From Clostridiales bacterium (GTDB lineage: Bacteria > Bacillota > Clostridia > Oscillospirales > Butyricicoccaceae), in NCBI GenBank assembly GCA_019421385.1, contig JAHZFK010000007.1, forward strand, positions 1 through 21,075: a stretch of 21,075 bases of DNA, read 5' to 3'. The stretch's first letter is position 1, and the number at the start of each line of letters is the position of its first letter. Made by a program: the position numbers and the translations under genes. Under the pieces are notes generated by a model. That model was not told the origin of the DNA. It was given only the letters and a program-made list of their open reading frames with translations, and searched no databases. Shown here one piece after another: positions 1 through 8,089 of this stretch.

Positions 1-62
1 TTATTGATGTGCAGCTTACCGATACGGCCGCAGCCTACTACGCCGATTTTCAAAATGCCCAT
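1..62 (-). CDS. Gfo/Idh/MocA-family oxidoreductase, N-terminus only (inositol 2-dehydrogenase-like)
   Basis: Only the first 20 codons are inside the window; the gene runs off the left edge. The translation MGILKIGVVGCGRIGKLHIN carries a Rossmann NAD(P)-binding motif, V-V-G-C-G-R-I-G, at residues 8-15. That motif followed by K-L-H is typical of the Gfo/Idh/MocA family, which includes inositol 2-dehydrogenase (IolG) and related sugar dehydrogenases. The start is supported by an AGGAGA ribosome binding site about 7 bases upstream and by a near-consensus promoter at 95-123. It diverges from a LacI-type regulator, a usual arrangement for a catabolic gene and its repressor. The family call is fairly safe; the exact substrate cannot be read from so short a piece. 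Confidence 0.8.
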   Translation of the reverse strand, partial: MGILKIGVVGCGRIGKLHIN

Positions 63-94
63 TTCAAATCTCTCCTTTTACATAAGGTGATTTT

Positions 95-123
95 ATTATA
101 GACCACTTGAACAGGTGCATCAA
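95..123 (-). promoter_or_regulatory. SigA-type promoter for the oxidoreductase gene
   Basis: Read on the minus strand: TTGATG (123-118), a 17-bp spacer, TATAAT (100-95). The spacer holds an imperfect inverted repeat, CACCTG-TT-CAAGTG, one mismatch per arm, which is a candidate operator for the divergent LacI-type regulator. Promoter geometry is seen directly; the operator role is inference. Confidence 0.75.
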
Positions 124-294
124 GAGCGTGGCAGGAATTTCGGCGCACCGCCCAATTTTGAAAAGCATGATTGGTGAAAAATGGCGGCGCAAAACCGTTG
201 TGAAGCGTGCAAAAAGGCTGTGCATTGTGCGTAAAACAAAAAAGCACGGCAGAGAGGGTTTTGCAGGGAAAGTATGCAAAATGCACAGAATCGC

Positions 295-323
295 TTGTAC
301 CATGCAAGGTACTGTGCTAAAAT
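295..323 (+). promoter_or_regulatory. Promoter for the LacI-type regulator gene
   Basis: TTGTAC (295-300), a 17-bp spacer, TAAAAT (318-323), 56 bases before the chosen start codon. The -35 match is moderate and the -10 match good. It overlaps the palindrome at 297-312, which suggests self-repression. Confidence 0.55.
297..312. promoter_or_regulatory. Palindrome, candidate autoregulatory operator
   Basis: GTACC-ATGCAA-GGTAC is an inverted repeat with perfect 5-bp arms. It lies over the -35 box and spacer of the regulator's own promoter, where a repressor would block polymerase. LacI-family proteins bind such dyads as dimers. It does not closely match the dyad in the divergent promoter spacer, so the true operator is uncertain. 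Confidence 0.4.
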
Positions 324-378
324 AACTGTATATTGCAGACTACCCGCTGCAACAGCACAGGTAAAGGGGAATTGGCGG

Positions 379-1401
379 ATGAAGGTAACTGCACAGTGGA
401 TAGCGGAGCAATGCGGCGTTTCGCGCGGCACGGTGGACCGGGTGGTAAACGGGCGCCCGAATGTTGCACCGGAAGTGCGTGAGCGCGTGCAGAAAATGAT
501 CAATGAATACGGCTATAAAACACCGGCGCAGCGTCAGGCGGCGCGGGTGGGACGGGGCGCTTACCGGATCGGCGTGATTTTGCCGAGCTGGGATGCGTTT
601 TTTATTCGCCGAATGCGGGAGGGTATCCGCGTGGCGGTGCATAACAGGGGCCTCAATGACGTAAACGTATTGGTGGAAGAACTCAAGAACCGCTCACATC
701 GTTCGTACTTTGAGGCGATAGAGCGGTTGGAAACACGGGGGATCGACGGCCTGATCCTGACCGCGCCGGATACGCTGGCCATGTGTGAGGAGATCGATCG
801 GCTGGTGACCGCGGGCATTCAGGTGGTCACCTGTGATTCGGATGTGCGGCAAAGCCGCCGCCTGTACCATATCGGACAGGATATGGTCAAATCCGGACGG
901 GTGGCCGCGGGACTGCTTGCGCCGTACATATCGGGCGCAGAGGTTCTGGTGGTGACGGGCAACCGTGAGTTTACCGCACACGGTTTGCGCGTGCGCGGCT
1001 TTTTGGATCGCATCCATGAGATTTTCGGCGGTAATGTGAATGCGCATGTGATCGAAAGTGTGGAGCAGTACGAGCTGACCTACGACGGTGTTTTACAAAA
1101 TCTGCGGCAAAATCCGCGGCTGCGCGGTATTTATATGGCAAATGAGTCCGTGCGCGGCTGTATGGATGCGCTGGAGCGCGCCAAGCCGGCGCGCCGTGTG
1201 CATGTGGTCTGCCATGACCTGACGCCACATGCGCGGCAGTATCTGGAGGCGGGGCGGCTGGATTTCATCATAGATCAGGACTTTTCTGCGCAGACGACGC
1301 GGGCGATCGAGGTACTGGCCCATACCCTGCGCACGGGGGAGATGCCGCGGCAGCAGATTGAATATATCCATACGAGCATTATCACGCGCGAATTGCTCTG
1401 A
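379..1401 (+). CDS. LacI-family transcriptional regulator
   Basis: A 340-residue protein of normal length for the family. Residues 1-46 form the LacI helix-turn-helix and hinge region (MKVTAQWIAEQCGVSRGTVD followed by RVVNGRPNV), and about 60-340 form a periplasmic-binding-protein-like sugar sensor (RIGVILPSWDAFF, GIDGLILTAPD, VVTCDSD). I chose ATG 379 because AGGGGA lies 8 bases upstream and the LacI N-terminus begins there; the frame is open further upstream but those codons do not look like this family. It diverges from a Gfo/Idh-type dehydrogenase, which suggests it senses a sugar or inositol-like compound and represses that gene. The efflux genes begin only 28 bases after its stop, so it may be co-transcribed with them. 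The ligand is unknown. Confidence 0.9.
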   Translation: MKVTAQWIAEQCGVSRGTVDRVVNGRPNVAPEVRERVQKMINEYGYKTPAQRQAARVGRGAYRIGVILPSWDAFFIRRMREGIRVAVHNRGLNDVNVLVEELKNRSHRSYFEAIERLETRGIDGLILTAPDTLAMCEEIDRLVTAGIQVVTCDSDVRQSRRLYHIGQDMVKSGRVAAGLLAPYISGAEVLVVTGNREFTAHGLRVRGFLDRIHEIFGGNVNAHVIESVEQYELTYDGVLQNLRQNPRLRGIYMANESVRGCMDALERAKPARRVHVVCHDLTPHARQYLEAGRLDFIIDQDFSAQTTRAIEVLAHTLRTGEMPRQQIEYIHTSIITRELL

Positions 1402-1429
1402 ACAGCGGGAGGAGACGAGTACATAACAG

Positions 1430-2752
1430 ATGAAACGGATACGAACAGGGGTGTTGGCCGGGGCGCTCTGCGTGCTGACGGTTATTCCGGCTGGGGCAGT
1501 GAGCCCGCTGGATGTGGCCGGTGCCGGTATATGGGCGACGGTTTCCGTGACGCAGGATGCGCTGGGACGGGATGGCGTCAATGCCGCGCCGCCAGTGCAG
1601 GATGCGCAGTCGATCAGCTTTGCGGGGCTGGAAAAAACCGTCCGGGCGAACAACCAGACCATTCAGGGCTTTCAGAAAACATTGGCCGGTATTCAAAACA
1701 CCAATCTGGACGGGCAGTTTTTGATGCAGGAAATGCAGTATCAAGCACAGTACAAGCAGTATGAGGCGGAGTACAATGCTTATAATGACTTTATCAAGGC
1801 ACTGGGGCAGTCACAGGACGCAGCGATACAGGCGCAGATCGAAATGGCGACCAAACTGCGCAATTTGGCGGCAGCCGGAATGAATGCCATGAAGCAGACG
1901 ATTGACGGGCTGGATGAAGCGCAGGAAGACGCGGAAGAACAGCTCGAAGAAACCTATGCTACCACGAAAAAACAACTGGATAATACGGCAAACCAAATCG
2001 TTGTTGGTGCGCAGAGCGCGTATATCGGTATCATCACCACGCAGGAGGGCATCGCAACGCTCGACCGCAATCTGGCGGCGCTCGATCGACAGATCGCAGT
2101 GGTGGAAAAGCAGGTGGAGCTGGGCATGGCATCCCAGCTGACGCTGGATAACCTGCGCCAGACGCGCCGCACGGCTGCGGCGCAGCGTGAAACGCTGACG
2201 CTGATGCAGACAACGACAGAAAACCAGCTGTCGCTGCTGTGTGGCAACACGGCTGCAACCACGGTCAAGCCGACCACGCTGCCGACGGTCACAGCCAAGC
2301 AGTTGGCGGATATGAACTATGAAGCGGATCTCAAGGAGGCAATGACCAACAGCTATTCCATCTGGTCCGCGGAAGATGCGGCGCGCAAAGCTTCCAATGA
2401 GTACGAGGAGGATACGACCTCCACGGTGGATGCCTATGAGGCGGCAAAGCTCAATCTGGAATATGCCAAGGAGAGCGCGGAAAATACCTTCCGGCAGATT
2501 TATCTGGATGTGCAGGACAAAAAACGTCTGCTGGACGAAGCCAAAGCTGCATATGATACGGAGAAGAAGAATTTCGATGTGGATGCGCTGCAATATGAGC
2601 GCGGCATGATCTCGCAGCTCGATTACCTGACGGCAAAGGATGATCTGGCCGCCAAGCAGGATGCGGTAAACACGGCCGAGCATGACCTGTTTACGGCATA
2701 CAATACCTATGATTGGGCCAAGCGGGGCTACATGGCAGGCGGCGCGGCATGA
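1430..2752 (+). CDS. TolC/outer-membrane-efflux-protein-like coiled-coil protein, probably barrel-less
   Basis: A 440-residue exported protein. Residues 1-23 are a signal peptide (MKRIRTGVLAGALCVLTVIP, then AGA). The rest is nearly all helical with two TolC-type repeats: the signature G-M-A-S-Q-L-T-L-D-N-L followed by a long helix in the first, and R-G-M-I-S-Q-L-D-Y-L-T-A-K in the second. In outer-membrane TolC proteins each repeat has two beta strands that build the barrel. Here those places are filled by helical, acidic sequence in repeat 1 and by about 11 residues (EEDTTSTVDAY) in repeat 2, so a membrane barrel is unlikely. It is the first gene of a set with a membrane-fusion protein and an RND pump. 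A stop codon just upstream fixes the start at 1430 or later; the nearest GGAGGAG is about 15 bases away, so translation may be modest. Confidence 0.8.
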   Translation: MKRIRTGVLAGALCVLTVIPAGAVSPLDVAGAGIWATVSVTQDALGRDGVNAAPPVQDAQSISFAGLEKTVRANNQTIQGFQKTLAGIQNTNLDGQFLMQEMQYQAQYKQYEAEYNAYNDFIKALGQSQDAAIQAQIEMATKLRNLAAAGMNAMKQTIDGLDEAQEDAEEQLEETYATTKKQLDNTANQIVVGAQSAYIGIITTQEGIATLDRNLAALDRQIAVVEKQVELGMASQLTLDNLRQTRRTAAAQRETLTLMQTTTENQLSLLCGNTAATTVKPTTLPTVTAKQLADMNYEADLKEAMTNSYSIWSAEDAARKASNEYEEDTTSTVDAYEAAKLNLEYAKESAENTFRQIYLDVQDKKRLLDEAKAAYDTEKKNFDVDALQYERGMISQLDYLTAKDDLAAKQDAVNTAEHDLFTAYNTYDWAKRGYMAGGAA

Positions 2753-2787
2753 CGGCAAACCGGGAAAGCGAGCGACGGAGGACACAG

Positions 2788-4065
2788 ATGAAAAGCAAAC
2801 GTATTTTGGCTGCTGTAATGGCGGCGGCGCTGCTGCTGGGCGCAGGCTGCGGAAAAGAACAGGAGCAGACGGAAGAGACACCGACCGGCACGGCGGTGGA
2901 AGTGATGACGGTGGCGTCCGGCCCGATGAACGCGGAATATTCGGTCACGGGCAAGGTGGTGGCGGTCAATGAGGTGCAGGTGTTCCCGCTTTTGGCGGGA
3001 CAGGTGCTGACCCTGCCGGTCAAGGAGGGCGACAAGGTCACGAAGGGGCAGACGCTCTTTACCGTGGACACTTCGACGGTCACCTCGACGATGGGCGCAT
3101 TGCAGGAGTCTTACAACGCGACAAAAGCTGCGACCGACGGCGCGATTTCTTCCGCGCAGCTCGGCGTAGAGCAGGCGCAGATCGGTGTGGATCAGGCACA
3201 GCAGGCGCTGGACAACACCAAGGCGCTGTATGAAGTCGGCGCGGCAGCCGCACAGGATGTAACGCGCGCGGAGCAGGCGGTTGAGCAGGCACGGGGCGCG
3301 CTGCAGCAGGCGCAGGCAGGCGTGTCGCAGGCACAGGCGCAGCAGACGGCTTCTCTTGCGCAGATTCAGGCATCCATGGATCAGATCACCACACAGGCAG
3401 CGCTCGGTACGGTCAAAGCGCCCTGCGCGGGCACGGTGACAGCGGTCAATGTGGTGCGCGGGGGCATGGCTTCGTCTGCGCAGCCCGGTGTGGTCATCGC
3501 GGAGGACGGCAAGGTAGAGGTCACCGCTTCGGTGGCGGAGGACGTATTCACCAATATTCATGCAGGCGATAGCGCGGGTATTCTGATTTCGGTGCTGTCG
3601 GATGACATGATGCAGGGCACGATCGGTTCGCTGCCTGCTGCTGCCAATGCCCAGACCAATCTGTATGATATTCCGGTTTCTTTGCCTGCGGACGCTGCGC
3701 CGCCGATTGGCGCGTTTGCTACCGTCACCTTCTACACGGCCCGCCGCAGTGATGCGCTGTCTGTGCCGACCGAGGCGATCCTGACCGGAACAGGCGATGA
3801 ACGGTATGTGTTTGTGGTCGATGATTTCGGCGAGGGCGACACCGCCACACGCGTGGTGGTGAAAACCGGTCTGGTCAGCAAGACGGATACCGAAATCCTG
3901 TCCGGCCTTGCCGAGGGCGACCGCGTGGTGGTCAAGGGGCAGTCCTATCTGTCGGACGGCGCGATGGTGCGCGTAGTGTCCGGCGAGGACGATGCATCCG
4001 GCGATGATACCGCGGCGGGCGTCACCGACGGCAGCGCGGACACCGCAGCGGACGGGGAGGGCTGA
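2788..4065 (+). CDS. RND efflux membrane-fusion (adaptor) lipoprotein, HlyD/AcrA family
   Basis: A 425-residue adaptor. Residues 1-21 are a lipoprotein signal with lipobox L-G-A-G-C, so Cys21 should be lipidated and anchor the protein to the outside of the membrane. Next come the first half of the lipoyl/barrel-sandwich domain (VFPLLAGQVLTLPVKEGDKV), a long alpha hairpin rich in Ala and Gln heptads (EQAQIGVDQAQQALDN and similar), the second lipoyl half (GTVKAPCAGTVTAV), a beta-barrel and a C-terminal domain ending in an Asp/Ala/Gly-rich tail. ATG 2788 is chosen for the GGAGGA 7 bases upstream and the clean lipoprotein signal; earlier in-frame starts would overlap the TolC-like gene. It sits 35 bases after that gene and 7 before the pump, so the three should be one transcript and one complex. 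Confidence 0.92.
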   Translation: MKSKRILAAVMAAALLLGAGCGKEQEQTEETPTGTAVEVMTVASGPMNAEYSVTGKVVAVNEVQVFPLLAGQVLTLPVKEGDKVTKGQTLFTVDTSTVTSTMGALQESYNATKAATDGAISSAQLGVEQAQIGVDQAQQALDNTKALYEVGAAAAQDVTRAEQAVEQARGALQQAQAGVSQAQAQQTASLAQIQASMDQITTQAALGTVKAPCAGTVTAVNVVRGGMASSAQPGVVIAEDGKVEVTASVAEDVFTNIHAGDSAGILISVLSDDMMQGTIGSLPAAANAQTNLYDIPVSLPADAAPPIGAFATVTFYTARRSDALSVPTEAILTGTGDERYVFVVDDFGEGDTATRVVVKTGLVSKTDTEILSGLAEGDRVVVKGQSYLSDGAMVRVVSGEDDASGDDTAAGVTDGSADTAADGEG

Positions 4066-4072
4066 CACCCCT

Positions 4073-7000
4073 ATGAGAATCGCGGAAAACTGTATCAAGC
4101 ACAACGTTATGACCATTTTGGCGTACATATTGGTCGTTGTGTTTGGCTTTTATTGCTTTCAATCGCTGCCGCTGGCGCTCATGCCGGATATGGAACTTCC
4201 GGTGGCAATCGTATATTCGACCTATTCGGGCGCCGGTCCGGAGGATATCGAGCAGCAGGTGACAAGACCGCTTGAGTCCGCCTGTGCGGGTCTGGCGGGC
4301 TTGGAAACGCTCAGCTCGACCTCGGCGGAAAACATGTCTATGGTCATCGTACAGTTTGCCTACGGCACTGATCTGGATGAGGCCATGACTGACATGCGTG
4401 ACAAGGTCGATCAGGCCAAAGCCATGCTGCCGGAGGATGCGTCCGACCCGACCGTTATGTCGATCGACATTGATTCGATGCCGGTTATCATGGTGGCGCT
4501 GCGCGGCAGTGATCTGGCAAGCCTGCAATCGCTGGCGGAAGAGGAGATCGCGCCCGCGCTCGAACGTCTGGACGGTGTGGCATCGGTGGATATTTCGGGC
4601 GGTTATGAAAACGAGGTCGCGGTCAAAACCGATGCGGCGCGCCTGAAGGGTTATAACCTGACGGTCAGCTCGGTGGCGCAGCAGCTGGGCGCGGATAATA
4701 TGGCCGTGCCGGGCGGTGAGCTGGACAGCGGTTCGCAGACCCTGTCCGTGCGCACGGACGGCGAATATCAGTCGATCGACGACGTGAAAAACGCGCTGAT
4801 TGCGCTGCCGGCGGGCGGTACGGTGCGCTTAAATCAAATCGCGGACGTTTCCTTGCAGCCCAAGGACCGCGATGCGCTGGCTAAGGTCAACGGCGAGGAA
4901 TGCCTGATGTTGTCGGTCAACAAGCAGTCCGGTTCGAACACGGTCGAAATTGCTAACCGCGCCAAGGCGCAGCTTGACACGCTGACCGCCAATAACGGTG
5001 CGCTGGAGTGGGATCTGGTCATGGACCAGTCTGACTACATCAACATGACCGTGGACAACGCCATGAGCAATATCTGGATGGGCGTGCTGTTTGCGGCAAT
5101 CGTGCTGTTGGTGTTCCTGCGCGACTTCGGCGCGACGCTGGCGATTTCCATCGCGATGCCCTGCTGCATTCTGTTCACTTTCCTGCTGATGTTCGCGTTG
5201 GATATCACGCTCAACATCATGTCGCTGGGCGGCATTGCGCTGGGTGTCGGCATGATCGTGGATAACTCAATCGTGGTGCTGGAAAACGTGTTCCATTATC
5301 GGGCAGACGGCTATGACCGCTGGGAGTCCTGTGTCAAGGGCACGCATGAGGTTGTGCTCTCGGTCACGGCGTCCACGCTGACTACCATTGCCGTGTTCCT
5401 GCCGATCGGTCTGTCCGGCGGCTTGACCGGTATGATGTTTAAGGAATTCTGTATCACGATCGTAGCACTGCTATCCTCGTCACTGCTGATTTCGCTGACG
5501 CTTGTGCCGCTTTTGTGCTATATCCTGCTCGATCGCGGCGGCGTGCACCGTCTGTCGACCGCGGCGCCGGGTCTGCGCGAGCAAGTTATCGCGGATAAGC
5601 CCGCGATTCGGCTGTATAAAAAGATTCTCAAGCTGTTTATCACGCGCCGCTGGATCGGCATTGCGGTGACCGCCTGCATTTGTGTGGTTTCCATCATCAG
5701 CATTGTGGCGGCAGGCGCGGAGCTGATTCCAGAGATGGATCAGGGTCAGGTGGATATTTCGGTTGGCATGCCCAGCGGCTCCACAATGGAGGAAACCGCC
5801 GCGATTCAGGATCGCATTGTTATGATCGCGGAGCAGACCGTGCCCGAAATCGACTTGATCTATTACAGCACGGGCAGCTCGACTTCCATCATGTCCAGTG
5901 CGTCTGGGGCGAGTGTGACCATTATGCTTAAGCCGGTCGAGGAGCGCGACCGCTCGGCCTCACAGGTCGCCGCGCAGCTGCGCCGCGATTTAGCGGATAT
6001 CGCGGGCTGTGAGATCACGGTGTCGGACGCCGGCATGATGGTGATGGACAGCGGCTCGGATATCAGCGTGCAGCTGTCCGGCAAGGATTACGATACGCTT
6101 GCGGAAACGGCAGCCGATCTGGCGCGCAAAATTGAGGCGCTGCCGGATGCGATCAATGTCGAGTCCTCGGCGGGCGACCAAGTGCCGCGTGTGGCGATCA
6201 AGGTCAACCGTGAAAATGCGTCCCGCTTTGGCCTGACAGCCGCTACCATCGGTACGATGGTGCGCGGGGAGCTGACCGGCTCGGTGGCGACCACGCTGCG
6301 CATGGGCGGCGACGAATACGATGTGACGATTTCGGGCGACGAGACGCTCACGCAGGATATGGATGCGCTCAAATCCTTGCAGTTGCCCGCGCCGACCGGC
6401 GGTACGGTGCCGCTGTCCATGGTGGCGGATGCGTATACTGAGCTGTCGCCGCAGTCGATCTCGCGCATCAACCAGTATGCGACGGTCACCATCACGGGTG
6501 AGACCGAGTCGGGCGACAGTGTAAAGATCATGCAGCAGGTCAATGATCTGGTTGCAAACTATCCGATGCCTGAAGGCGTGGAGGTCGAAAACGGCGATAC
6601 GTCCGCTTCCAGTATCGAGGAAACGACCCAGTCGCTGATGACCGCGCTGATGGTGGCGATTTTGCTGGTCTATTTTATTCTGGCCAGCCAGTTCAACTCG
6701 TTTATGCTGCCGGTAGCGATCATGCTGATCCTGCCGATCGGCCTGCTTGGCTCTCTGCTGATGCTGTGGCCGACCGGAAACAAGGTGTCCATGGTGGCGC
6801 TGCTGGCGGTCATCATTCTGGCCGGTACGGTGGTCAACTCGTCGATCGTTCTGATTGACTATATTTTGCAGCGCCGTGAGCGGGGCGAGGATAAGCAGAC
6901 TGCCATTCTCAACGCCTGCCCGCGCCGCGTGCGGCCGGTGCTGATGACCGCGCTGACAACCATTCTTGGCCTAGTGCCGATGGTGTTCTCGGGCGGCGAG

Positions 7001-7192
7001 GGTTCGGAAATGATGAAGCCGATGGGCGTGGTGATGATGACCGGCATGGTGATCTCCACAGTGGCGACGCTGTTTATCACACCGGTGTATTATTCGCTGA
7101 CCGACGGCTTGGCCGAACGTGTCAAAAATCGCTTTCATCGCCCGAAAAAAGAACGGCATTGGCTCAAAAAGCTGAAAAAGGGCGGGGAATGA
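4073..7192 (+). CDS. RND-family efflux permease (HAE-1/AcrB-like)
   Basis: A 1039-residue inner-membrane exporter of full family length. The first transmembrane helix is at about residues 10-29, the first large extracytoplasmic domain follows, then helices 2-6; the second half repeats this (helix 8 with A-S-Q-F-N-S-F, then helices 9-12). The helix-4 motif reads G-M-I-V-D397-N398-S-I-V-V-L-E-N. AcrB has two Asp here (D407, D408); only the first is kept. Where AcrB has Lys940 this protein has Asn in V-V-N-S-S-I-V-L-I-D-Y. Both variants occur in Gram-positive RND subfamilies, but they imply an altered proton relay. The start lies 7 bases after the adaptor stop; GGGGAGG inside the adaptor's last codons serves as its ribosome binding site. 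The cargo is not predictable from sequence. Confidence 0.95.
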   Translation: MRIAENCIKHNVMTILAYILVVVFGFYCFQSLPLALMPDMELPVAIVYSTYSGAGPEDIEQQVTRPLESACAGLAGLETLSSTSAENMSMVIVQFAYGTDLDEAMTDMRDKVDQAKAMLPEDASDPTVMSIDIDSMPVIMVALRGSDLASLQSLAEEEIAPALERLDGVASVDISGGYENEVAVKTDAARLKGYNLTVSSVAQQLGADNMAVPGGELDSGSQTLSVRTDGEYQSIDDVKNALIALPAGGTVRLNQIADVSLQPKDRDALAKVNGEECLMLSVNKQSGSNTVEIANRAKAQLDTLTANNGALEWDLVMDQSDYINMTVDNAMSNIWMGVLFAAIVLLVFLRDFGATLAISIAMPCCILFTFLLMFALDITLNIMSLGGIALGVGMIVDNSIVVLENVFHYRADGYDRWESCVKGTHEVVLSVTASTLTTIAVFLPIGLSGGLTGMMFKEFCITIVALLSSSLLISLTLVPLLCYILLDRGGVHRLSTAAPGLREQVIADKPAIRLYKKILKLFITRRWIGIAVTACICVVSIISIVAAGAELIPEMDQGQVDISVGMPSGSTMEETAAIQDRIVMIAEQTVPEIDLIYYSTGSSTSIMSSASGASVTIMLKPVEERDRSASQVAAQLRRDLADIAGCEITVSDAGMMVMDSGSDISVQLSGKDYDTLAETAADLARKIEALPDAINVESSAGDQVPRVAIKVNRENASRFGLTAATIGTMVRGELTGSVATTLRMGGDEYDVTISGDETLTQDMDALKSLQLPAPTGGTVPLSMVADAYTELSPQSISRINQYATVTITGETESGDSVKIMQQVNDLVANYPMPEGVEVENGDTSASSIEETTQSLMTALMVAILLVYFILASQFNSFMLPVAIMLILPIGLLGSLLMLWPTGNKVSMVALLAVIILAGTVVNSSIVLIDYILQRRERGEDKQTAILNACPRRVRPVLMTALTTILGLVPMVFSGGEGSEMMKPMGVVMMTGMVISTVATLFITPVYYSLTDGLAERVKNRFHRPKKERHWLKKLKKGGE

Positions 7193-7215
7193 CGGAAATT
7201 TCGCATAACTGACCG

Positions 7216-7244
7216 TTGCAATTTTGCGCCGGATACGGTATGAT
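7216..7244 (+). promoter_or_regulatory. Promoter for the lipoprotein gene
   Basis: TTGCAA (7216-7221), a 17-bp spacer, TATGAT (7239-7244). Predicted transcription start is near 7251, inside the hairpin at 7248-7274, so the small lipoprotein gene is probably transcribed separately from the efflux genes. Confidence 0.65.
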
Positions 7245-7247
7245 TAA

Positions 7248-7274
7248 GGCGGCATCGCAGGAAGCGGTGCCGCC
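7248..7274 (+). terminator. 11-bp hairpin: terminator of the efflux operon and/or 5' leader hairpin
   Basis: GGCGGCATCGC, loop AGGAA, GCGGTGCCGCC: 11 pairs with one G-T wobble. It is followed by TGATTTATT rather than a clean T run, so termination may be partial. Because the promoter at 7216-7244 fires at about its 5' edge, it may equally be a protective 5' cap on the lipoprotein mRNA. Confidence 0.45.
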
Positions 7275-7314
7275 TGATTTATTGAGGAAGAGAAGATAGA
7301 GGGAGGCGGGCAGG

Positions 7315-8034
7315 ATGAAACGATCGGTTGCCATGGTGGTGCTCGGCACCCTGCTTTTATCCGGATGCACACAGCAGACCGATGTGATGGAGCCGACGGC
7401 GGAGGAGACAGCAAAGGTCAATCCGCAAACACAGGCATTGGAGGCGGCGACACAGGCGGGACTGCTCAGTGAGGATACGGCAGTTGGCCTGAGTGAGCAG
7501 GAGGCGCTGCAGCAGGTTGCCGGCGGCATAGACGAGACCGAATATACGGTGGAGGCAACGGAGGAGACGCTTTCCGTCGGCGCGGATGCGGCGTCGGCGC
7601 GCGAATACTATGTGTTTGTGGTCAGCGATAGCACGGGACGGACAGTCGGCAAGGTGGCAGTCGACAGGGAGACCGGCGAGAAGTACAGCTACCTTGGAGA
7701 CGGCGTGCTGGATGACTATTCCACTTTCCCGCTGTATGATGCAGAGGCGGAGCAGCACAAGGGATGGCCGGGCAGCTATGTCAGCTCGGCAGGCAGGACG
7801 CTGACGATTACGCAGGAGCAGGAAAGCGAGATCGTGTATTGCTTTTCCGACGGTACGGAGGGCACGGCTGCGGTCAACGGCGAGACAGCCAAGTCTGCGG
7901 ATGAGCAAATGAATTTCCTGCTGGCGGATGGGATCGTGACCGTCGCCGGCGGTGGCCTGACCGGGAATTATACTGCAGTTGCGGACGACGATCTCACAGA
8001 AGAAAAGGACGCTGCACAGACCGAAACCGAATAA
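7315..8034 (+). CDS. Hypothetical lipoprotein with PepSY-like segment
   Basis: A 239-residue exported lipoprotein. Residues 1-18 are a signal with lipobox L-L-S-G-C, so Cys18 is the lipid anchor. An acidic, Thr/Glu-rich linker follows. Around residues 98-130 the run YYVFVVSDSTGRTVGKVAVD then RETGEKYSYLGDG resembles a PepSY-type strand-turn-strand. The C-terminal half is beta-rich (TLTITQEQESEIVYCFSDG, then GIVTVAGGGLTGNYTAV) and ends in an acidic tail. GGAGG lies about 10 bases before the ATG. No catalytic motif is visible. It has its own promoter and shares a two-way terminator with spoIIQ. A role at the cell surface is all that can be supported. Confidence 0.8.
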   Translation: MKRSVAMVVLGTLLLSGCTQQTDVMEPTAEETAKVNPQTQALEAATQAGLLSEDTAVGLSEQEALQQVAGGIDETEYTVEATEETLSVGADAASAREYYVFVVSDSTGRTVGKVAVDRETGEKYSYLGDGVLDDYSTFPLYDAEAEQHKGWPGSYVSSAGRTLTITQEQESEIVYCFSDGTEGTAAVNGETAKSADEQMNFLLADGIVTVAGGGLTGNYTAVADDDLTEEKDAAQTETE

Positions 8035-8042
8035 GACAAATG

Positions 8043-8074
8043 AAAAGCCGCGGGACGCTTGTCCTGCGGCTTTT
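8043..8074. terminator. Bidirectional terminator between lipoprotein gene and spoIIQ
   Basis: AAAAGCCGCGGGAC, loop GCTT, GTCCTGCGGCTTTT: 14 pairs with one G-T wobble. A-rich on one side and T-rich on the other, it works in both directions and separates two convergent genes. Confidence 0.9.
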
Positions 8075-8089
8075 CTGTTTGTTTGCAGT

